DNA of 64,000 nt from assembly GCF_031458255.1 (NCBI RefSeq), contig NZ_JAVDYC010000001.1, positions 8,914,501-8,978,500 of the forward strand, given 5' to 3'. Under the pieces are notes generated by a model, which saw only the letters and a list, made by a program, of their open reading frames with translations, ran no database searches and had not been told where the DNA came from. Position 1 is the first letter of the stretch. Every line of letters starts with the position of its first letter. Origin of the DNA: Catenuloplanes niger (GTDB lineage: Bacteria; Actinomycetota; Actinomycetes; Mycobacteriales; Micromonosporaceae). Of this stretch, positions 58,910-64,000 are shown piece by piece. The translations under genes were made by a program, and so were the position numbers.

Positions 58910-59815
58910 TCAGTAGCGGCGGTCGCCGCGGAGGGGGTGCAGCAGCGTCGCGCCGACCGCGCCGACCGGTGGGAACGACGCCGGGTCGGTCACCCCGATG
59001 GCCGCCGGCCGGCGGCCCGGCCGCCAGGTGAAACTGCCGAAGAGCTGGTCCCAGACGGACAGGTCGGAGCCGAAGTTGCCGGCCTCCGCGAGGTCCGTGC
59101 TGTGGTGCAGCCGGTGCTGTTCCGGGCTGGCCAGGACGTGGTTCAGCCAGCCGATCCGCACGTCGATGTTGGCGTGGGTGAAGTAGCCCTGCACGACCAC
59201 GAACAGGCCGACCAGGAAGACGGACGGCTCGGAGAACCCGGCGAACGCGAGCGTCAGCTGCACCGCGCCCTGGGCCAGCACGATGTCGAAGATGTGCGAG
59301 ACACCGTTGTTGCCGACGTTGACCTTGTCGGGCAGGTGGTGGACGCCGTGCAGCTTCCACAGCCAGCTGTTGGTGTGGCCGAGGCGGTGCATCACGTAGC
59401 TGCCCAGGGAGCCGGCGAGCAGGGCGAGCGGGATCTCGGCGGCCGGTGGCAGCGCCGGCTCGGCGGTCGCCAGCGCCGCCACCAGCCACGACACCGCGAG
59501 CTGCGCGATGCCGCCGCCGAGCAGCGTGAGCAGGAAGTAGGTCCCGTACCAGCGCCACTCCCGCCGGCTCGGATGCCAGGCCGGGTCGTACGGGATCAGG
59601 CGTTCGAGGATCGCGAAGTAGGCCAGCGTGCCGAGCAGGAACGCGAAGTTCGCGACGCCGAGGTCCCAGCCGAGCCGCGGGCCGGCCAGGCCGACGACGG
59701 CCATGGCGACCAGGAGCGCCGGGTAGGACAGCACCCGCAGGCCCGCGCGGACCACGGCGGCGGGCGTCGACGTCGACGTCGACGGTACGGGAGTGTGTTG
59801 GGCTGAGATGTCCAT
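58910..59815 (-). CDS. ftdA: Sterol desaturase/fatty-acid hydroxylase family (PTM hydroxylase)
   Basis: A 301-aa membrane di-iron protein with about six hydrophobic helices. It has three histidine boxes: HRLGH (143-147), HGVHH (156-160) and HRLHH (234-238). In HSAF and frontalamide clusters the homologous enzyme (SD, FtdA) hydroxylates the ornithine-derived carbon (C-3). Ikarugamycin clusters lack it. GGAGG lies 6 bp upstream of ATG 59815. It opens the operon, 38 bp ahead of the PKS-NRPS. The hydroxylation site in this molecule is inferred. Confidence 0.9.
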   Translation of the reverse strand: MDISAQHTPVPSTSTSTPAAVVRAGLRVLSYPALLVAMAVVGLAGPRLGWDLGVANFAFLLGTLAYFAILERLIPYDPAWHPSRREWRWYGTYFLLTLLGGGIAQLAVSWLVAALATAEPALPPAAEIPLALLAGSLGSYVMHRLGHTNSWLWKLHGVHHLPDKVNVGNNGVSHIFDIVLAQGAVQLTLAFAGFSEPSVFLVGLFVVVQGYFTHANIDVRIGWLNHVLASPEQHRLHHSTDLAEAGNFGSDLSVWDQLFGSFTWRPGRRPAAIGVTDPASFPPVGAVGATLLHPLRGDRRY

Positions 59816-60879
59816 ATCGCCTCCATTGCGAAATGAATGCCGGATGGCGCCATGAACCGTCCGCCGATCGGAGCGGAAGGCACTCAGGAACGGGTTGTGG
59901 TGACACCGCGGATAAGTCGTCGTCCCGATTGTTCTCGTAGTCCGCTTTCTTATCGACGAGAGCGAGGGGCGCCGCCGATGCCATTTCGGGTGAGCCTGCC
60001 CGTGTGCAGGCGACGCTACTTAACGGAGTGGCGCGAACACGTTGCACAGTCAACCGGAGGTGCCATGGAGATCGGAATATCCCGCGACGGGGAATCTAGG
60101 TCAGGAAGCTGACAGGTGATTCGCCGATTGATTCACATCATGTTGTTGCGCTTTTCTTCCGGGTCGGGTATCGGCCACGTGGATGTGCGAATGCGGATTT
60201 CGAACCGCGAGGAAATCCCACGCGGGCGTGGCCCGGATTGCAATGCGGTTTCCGGGGTCTTGCCGCCGGGTTGCGGTCGCGCGGAATGGCGAGAACTTGA
60301 ATTGGTGGCCAATTTGAGTGAATGAATAATTCGGTGTGACAATTTGAGAGGTGATCGGTGTGCGCGGCACTGCCGGCGGGCCCGCGTGCGACCTTCCGCC
60401 CGGAGCGCCGGCCGGCGACGCGGCCGGCCCCGGCACGTGGCCACCCACCTGCGCCGCTCCGACCGCCGTCCCGACCCGGCGGGCGGGGCGTCCCGGCATG
60501 CCGCGCCCACCGGGACGTCCCGCTGGGCGCGCCGGCGGCACCGCGGGGCTTCGCGACGTGCCGGCCCCGCCGTCCGGTGCCCGGCTCCGCCGCGACGGGC
60601 GCGGCACGCCGATCCCCGCCACCGCCCGGCGACCCCACGAGAGCCACGCCTACGCGGGATGATCGTCGGCCGCTACTTCTACGGCACCGCCGACATCGTC
60701 AGGTCCGGGTCCGGCTCGTCCGGCGGTGCTCGGCGCGGCGTTGATCCAGGGCCGGACGGCGCACAGCCCGCGCGATGCGATGCGCCGGACACGGCCACGT
60801 CGGAGTGTTTCTCCAGGTCAGGGTCGCACTGATCGAGACAGCGTCGCGCCCGGCCGGCCGGATGCGGCCTGTGCCGCGG
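59816..60879. other. 1.06-kb intergenic region with AT-rich island, PTM upstream DNA
   Basis: No gene can be assigned with confidence. The first 250 bp lead into the PTM operon and carry an AGTCAA (60048-60053), a TTGACT -35-like box when read toward ftdA. From about 60110 to 60350 the DNA turns strikingly AT-rich, with the repeats noted at 60296-60348. From 60360 to 60870 it is GC-rich again; its open frames (about 60344-60832) read as arginine/proline noise. I count it as the control region of the PTM operon plus an unexplained spacer. Confidence 0.5.
60296..60348. promoter_or_regulatory. AT-rich repeat cluster upstream of the PTM operon
   Basis: CTTGAATTGG (60296-60305) and CCAATTTGAG (60309-60318) form an imperfect inverted repeat (8 of 10) around TGG, with a perfect AATTGG/CCAATT core. 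The right half-site, CAATTTGAG, recurs at 60340-60348. Its start is exactly 30 bp from the first copy (60310), about three helical turns, on the same strand. The sites lie about 480-530 bp upstream of ftdA. A binding protein is not known. Confidence 0.45.
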
Positions 60880-61656
60880 CTATGTCGACAGCCGCTCACG
60901 AAGCCGGAGCATGATCCGGGACAGCAGGCGGGACACCTGCATCTGTGAGAGGCCGACGTCCGCGGCGATCCGGTGCTGCGGCAGTTCGGCCACGAAACGC
61001 AGGATGACGATCCGCCGTTCGCGCGCGGTCAGCTCGGCCAGGCAGGTGCGCAGCGCATCCCGGGTGGCGATGCCCTCGATGTCCGGATCCGCGGCGCCGA
61101 GCATCTCCCGCAGCGGCACCCGCCGGTCGTCCATGAGCTGGTCCAAGGAGCCGACCCACTGCACGCTGGCCTCGCGGCAGGCGGTGCGGGCGCGCTCGAC
61201 GTCGACACCGAGCGCGGCCGCCAGTTCACCGAGATCGAGCGTGCGCTGTTCCCGCTGCGCCAGCCGTTCACCGGCGGACGTCAGCCGCGCCCACAGCTCC
61301 TGCGATCCGCGCGGGATGCGAATGCGGCACACGCTGTCCCGGAAGTGCCGCTTGAGCGCACCGGTGATGGCCGGCGTCGCATAGCCGGCGAACGGCACAC
61401 CCAGCCCGGGGTCGAAACGGTCCACCGACAGGATCAGGGCTACGGCGGCGACCTGGCGAAGATCGTCGAGCGGCTCGCCGCGTCCTGCATAGCGGGCGGC
61501 GAGTCGGTTCGCCAACGGCAGCCAGTCCTCGATCACCCGTGCCCGCAGCAGGACGTGGAGGCTGTCGCCGGCTGGTAGCGCGGCAAGCCGGCGTAACCTG
61601 TCCGCGCGGGACTCCGCGGCACCGGGCGAGACCGGGGTACGTGTCGGACCAGCCAT
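60880..61656 (-). CDS. SigB/SigF-type alternative sigma factor
   Basis: A 258-aa sigma factor starting at ATG 61656 after a GGAGGT site. Region 2 reads ENWLPLANRLAARYAGRGEPLDDLRQVAAVALILSVDRF-like sequence (core D-x-x-Q-V/A), with PFAGYATPAITGALKRHFRD as in SigB/SigF. Region 3 has LGVDVERARTACREA, and region 4 is LTARERRIVILRFVAELPQHRIAADVGLSQMQVSRLL, with a clean HTH. Region 1.1 is absent. Such factors drive general stress or developmental genes and are normally held by an anti-sigma factor, which is not encoded here. Partner stress genes (tandem Usp) lie just upstream. Confidence 0.9.
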   Translation of the reverse strand: MAGPTRTPVSPGAAESRADRLRRLAALPAGDSLHVLLRARVIEDWLPLANRLAARYAGRGEPLDDLRQVAAVALILSVDRFDPGLGVPFAGYATPAITGALKRHFRDSVCRIRIPRGSQELWARLTSAGERLAQREQRTLDLGELAAALGVDVERARTACREASVQWVGSLDQLMDDRRVPLREMLGAADPDIEGIATRDALRTCLAELTARERRIVILRFVAELPQHRIAADVGLSQMQVSRLLSRIMLRLRERLST

Positions 61657-61719
61657 GATGCACCTCCGGGCGAGGCGGCGAGCTGTCGCCCTCTGGTTAC
61701 GGTGATTGCCGCCGGCGCG

Positions 61720-61739
61720 CCAGGGCCGATCGGCCCTGG
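61720..61739 (-). terminator. 20-bp palindrome between the Usp and sigma genes
   Basis: CCAGGGCC-GATC-GGCCCTGG (61720-61739) is fully palindromic, with partial extension into flanking GC. It lies about 40 bp past the Usp stop codon and upstream of the sigma-factor start, so it probably ends the Usp transcript. Confidence 0.55.
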
Positions 61740-61778
61740 CCCGCGCGTGCACCGAGGGAGGCGCCGTCCGCGCACGCC

Positions 61779-62618
61779 TCAGGGTCTGGAGATCAGGACG
61801 GGGCAGTCCGCATGGTGGATCAGCTGCAGCGCCACCGTGCCGAGGAGTGTCGCGGGGGTGCGCCCGGTACCGTGGTGGCCGACCACCACCAGCGTGGCGG
61901 TGTGTGACAGTTCCACCAGCATCCGCGCCGCGCCTTCCTGGACGGCGGCGGCCTGCACCGGCGTGTGTGGGTACCTGCGCCGCCACGGGGCCAGCGTCTC
62001 GGCCAGCGCGGCCTCCTCCGCCTCGGCCAGCCGCCGCAGGTCGGGCACCGGCGGGGACCCGGCCGAGCTGTGGGCGCGCACCGCCAGCAGCGTCGCACCT
62101 CGCGCCGCCGCCTCGGCGAAGGCCAGGCCCACCGCCTGTTCGCCACCGGGGGAGCCGTCCGTGCCGACGACGACCGGCCCGGCGCCGGGGTCGGCGTCGG
62201 ACCGTCCGCGGACGATCACCACCGGCCGGTCCGCGTGTGCCGCCACCCGCTGGCCCACCGAGCCGAGCAGCAGGCTGGCGAACCCGCCACGGCCGCGGTT
62301 GCCGACCACGACCAGCCGAGCGGACGAACGGCCCAGCAGCGCCGGGACCGTCTCCCCGACCACCACCTCGGCGCACACCGGCAGGCCGGGAGCGGTCTCC
62401 CGCGCGGCACGCTCCGCCTCGGCGGCGATCCGTCTGGCGTGCGCGTCCACTCCCTCCCGGTACTCGACCGCGCCGGCGAAGCGGTCGGCCAGCCAGCCGA
62501 AGTCGTAGGCGTGCACGACACGCAGGTGCACGTCGTCCCGGCGCGCCTGGCGTGCCGCCCACCGGACGGCGGCCCGGCCGTGCGTGGAGCCGTCCGTGCC
62601 CACCACGATCTCATCCAT
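61779..62618 (-). CDS. Tandem-domain universal stress protein
   Basis: A 279-aa protein made of two Usp domains. The first (1-145) starts IVVGTDGSTHGRAAVRWAARQA and ends VVVGNRGRGGFASLLLGSVGQRVAAHADRPVVIV. The second (150-279) starts VVVGTDGSPGGEQAVGLAFAEA and ends VVVGHHGTGRTPATLLGTVALQL and CPVLIS. Both contain the G-x2-G-x9-G-(S/T) ATP-binding motif. GGAGGT lies 8 bp before ATG 62618. It may be part of the stress regulon of the nearby sigma factor. Confidence 0.93.
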   Translation of the reverse strand: MDEIVVGTDGSTHGRAAVRWAARQARRDDVHLRVVHAYDFGWLADRFAGAVEYREGVDAHARRIAAEAERAARETAPGLPVCAEVVVGETVPALLGRSSARLVVVGNRGRGGFASLLLGSVGQRVAAHADRPVVIVRGRSDADPGAGPVVVGTDGSPGGEQAVGLAFAEAAARGATLLAVRAHSSAGSPPVPDLRRLAEAEEAALAETLAPWRRRYPHTPVQAAAVQEGAARMLVELSHTATLVVVGHHGTGRTPATLLGTVALQLIHHADCPVLISRP

Positions 62619-62641
62619 CGACGTCCACCTCCGCCTTCACC

Positions 62642-62666
62642 GTCCGCCGGCGGTGACCCGGCGGAC
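62642..62666. terminator. Hairpin between the WS/DGAT and Usp genes
   Basis: GTCCGCCGG (62642-62650) pairs perfectly with CCGGCGGAC (62658-62666), a 9-bp stem with a 7-nt loop, about 100 bp past the acyltransferase stop codon. It may end that transcript; it also lies within the Usp upstream region. Confidence 0.4.
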
Positions 62667-62767
62667 AGGGGCGTTCGTCCCGGAGCCGCCGCACCGGTCG
62701 GCCCTGCCGTTGCGAAGGCGTGCGGCGCCGGCCACGCCGGCCGTACCGGCGAAGGTGGTGGCGGGAT

Positions 62768-64000
62768 TCATGACCGCTGTCGCAGGGTGTGCGAGACTCC
62801 GCCGGTGCGGGCGCCGGGGTCCAGCACCGTCCAGTCCTTGCACATGCCGGCCATCATCACCGGCAGGTCCGGGAACCGGCCGGCGTCGGCCTGGACGGTG
62901 ATGCTCAGCCGGCCGGCGTACGACATCGCCAGAACGGACACGGCCAGGTTCCCCGCCAGGCTCCCGACCGGCACGATGTCCTGGACCGGCAAACCGAGCA
63001 CCCGGACCGGCTCCGCGGGACCGATCAGGTCGCTCTCCACCAGGTTGACCAGGTGCTGGTGCAGCGCGAACCAGCGAGCCACACCGAGCCGGGACAGCAG
63101 CGTCAGCAGCCGGTTGCCGGCGTCGGCCGCCTGCTCGCGCTTGGCCCGGCCGGTCTCGCGGGCGATCTCCCGCAGCCGGGCACCCGGATCCGGCTCACAG
63201 ACCGGAAGCCGCACCAGGAACCCGCCGGCCCGGTTGCCGGTCGCCGGCCCGGCCGCGTTCCCCGGGCGCAGCGACACCGCGACCGAGGTGTGCAGCCGGA
63301 CACCGTCCACCGGCTCGTGCCGCCCCCGCAACAACGCGCGGAGCCCACCCGTGGCCAGCGCCAGCACGAGATCGTTGATGGTGGCACCGTGCCGGTGCGC
63401 GGCCCGGCGTGCGTCGGCCAGGTCGACCCGCAGCACGGCCAGCCGGTGCTCACGCCCGACCGGCCCGTTCAGCGACGTCCGCGGTGCGCCCCGGGCCCGG
63501 CGAAGGATCCCGGCCGCCGGCCACCGGCCGCCCGGCCACCGTGCCCGGATCCGCCGGCTGCGCGGGTCGTCCCGGATCGGGTTCCGCCGGCACCGTACGT
63601 TGTCCAGGACCACGTCTCGCCACGGCGGCGCGGGTTCCGGCAGCCATGGCGCCGTGGATTCCGGGCCGTTCAGCAGGGCCGAGACCAGCCGGATCGCGCC
63701 GAGGCCGTCGGTCACCACGTGGTGCAGGACGAGGACGACCGCGACGGCCTCGCCGGCCGGCCCGGTGACCAGCCACAGGCGCCACAGCGGATGCGCGCGG
63801 TCCAGCAGCGGCATCATCAGGCGTTCGGTGAGCCGCAGCAACGCCGGTTCGTCACCGGGCGGCGGCGCGGCGACCTGGTGCACGTGCCGCGCGACCGCGA
63901 AGTCCGGGTCGTCGATCCACAGCGGCCGGCCGCCCGGGGACCACGGCCGATGGATGATCTGCCGCAGTCGGGGTGCCGCCGCCAGCCGCCGCTCGACCCG
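62768..64000 (-). CDS. Wax ester synthase/diacylglycerol acyltransferase (WS/DGAT), 5'-truncated by window
   Basis: The reading frame stays open to base 64000, so the gene continues outside the window; 410 codons are visible. The motif LVLHHVVTDGLGAIRLV carries HHxxxDG, the catalytic site of WS/DGAT. The C-terminal domain shows NDLVLALATGGLRALL, VAVSLRP and VSVLAMSYAGRLSITVQADAG, the usual WES_acyltransf and DUF1298 blocks. Codons upstream of 63883 (DDPDFAVARHVHQV) are family-like, confirming truncation rather than a local start. It would make triacylglycerol or wax esters from acyl-CoA. Confidence 0.9.
   Translation of the reverse strand, partial: RVERRLAAAPRLRQIIHRPWSPGGRPLWIDDPDFAVARHVHQVAAPPPGDEPALLRLTERLMMPLLDRAHPLWRLWLVTGPAGEAVAVVLVLHHVVTDGLGAIRLVSALLNGPESTAPWLPEPAPPWRDVVLDNVRCRRNPIRDDPRSRRIRARWPGGRWPAAGILRRARGAPRTSLNGPVGREHRLAVLRVDLADARRAAHRHGATINDLVLALATGGLRALLRGRHEPVDGVRLHTSVAVSLRPGNAAGPATGNRAGGFLVRLPVCEPDPGARLREIARETGRAKREQAADAGNRLLTLLSRLGVARWFALHQHLVNLVESDLIGPAEPVRVLGLPVQDIVPVGSLAGNLAVSVLAMSYAGRLSITVQADAGRFPDLPVMMAGMCKDWTVLDPGARTGGVSHTLRQRS

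Noticed and set aside
52038-58916. A 2292-codon open frame opposite the PKS-NRPS gene
   Set aside because: It is the antisense shadow of a high-GC gene; its translation is Arg/Gly/Val/His-rich with no domain, and the real protein is on the other strand.
60065-60112. 15-codon frame on the plus strand with GGAGGTGCC before the ATG
   Set aside because: The ribosome-binding site is good, but the peptide has no hallmark features and no gene follows; it may be chance within the PTM upstream region.
60344-60832. Open frame in the PTM upstream region
   Set aside because: Arginine/proline-rich, no motif, no RBS; typical random open frame in GC-rich DNA.
1-64000. CRISPR arrays, rRNA or tRNA genes, prophage, integrative-element ends
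   Set aside because: No regular spaced repeats, cloverleaf-like sequence, phage structural genes, integrase or att-like repeats were recognised; a tRNA scan was not possible here.

Overview
This 64-kb window is very GC-rich DNA with strong third-position GC bias and mostly short intergenic gaps, as expected of a filamentous actinomycete. The mix of a WXG100/CpnT-like toxin cassette, many histidine kinases, a SigB/SigF-type sigma factor, actinobacterial arsenic genes and a polycyclic tetramate macrolactam (PTM) operon suggests the Micromonosporaceae (Actinoplanes/Micromonospora type). That family-level placement is inference; no rRNA or tRNA gene is present to confirm it.

0-8 kb: a degraded stretch (SGNH-hydrolase fragment and an aldo/keto reductase, each with an apparent one-base frameshift), a VTT-like membrane protein, a methyltransferase, a divergent carboxylesterase/AraC pair with inverted repeats between them, a DUF4303-like protein and a cytochrome P450. 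8-12.5 kb: an arsenic-resistance locus (arsC, acr3, an ArsR-ArsC fusion, arsR, and a divergent ArsO-like flavoprotein with a Cys-rich tail). 12.5-14 kb: an SDR/MarR divergent pair with a perfect 12-bp inverted repeat. 14.2-16.6 kb: a five-gene, tightly coupled type VII-type toxin/immunity cassette (YbaB-like, WXG100, CpnT-like N-domain, toxin candidate, SUKH immunity). 16.7-25.8 kb: a secreted HAF-repeat protein, a USP/split-barrel/flavodoxin trio, two hydrolases with a TetR regulator, CorA, and a tandem-SUKH protein whose last codon was hit by an IS5-type insertion sequence (25801-26794).

27-44.7 kb: a signal-transduction island with five histidine kinases and five response regulators. None of the regulators has a DNA-binding output; outputs are HDOD, a degenerate HD-GYP, or receiver only. 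Two paralogous kinase/HDOD-regulator pairs face away from each other. A secreted subtilisin with a tryptophan-pentad C-terminal repeat is translationally coupled to one of the kinases.

44.9-59.8 kb: a short cupin/BKACE/SRPBCC operon, then the highlight, a four-gene PTM operon read leftward: sterol-desaturase-type hydroxylase, one-module iterative PKS-NRPS of 3103 aa (KS-AT-DH-KR-ACP-C-A-PCP-TE, with an ornithine-like specificity code), one phytoene-desaturase-like FAD oxidoreductase, and one medium-chain reductase. A 15-bp-stem hairpin closes the operon. The family logic is known (ikarugamycin/frontalamide/HSAF). This reduced gene set predicts a hydroxylated ikarugamycin-type 5-6-5 tetramate macrolactam. 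The intergenic region upstream carries an AT-rich island with repeats that may be regulatory. 60.9-64 kb: a sigma factor, a tandem USP protein, and a WS/DGAT acyltransferase cut by the window edge.
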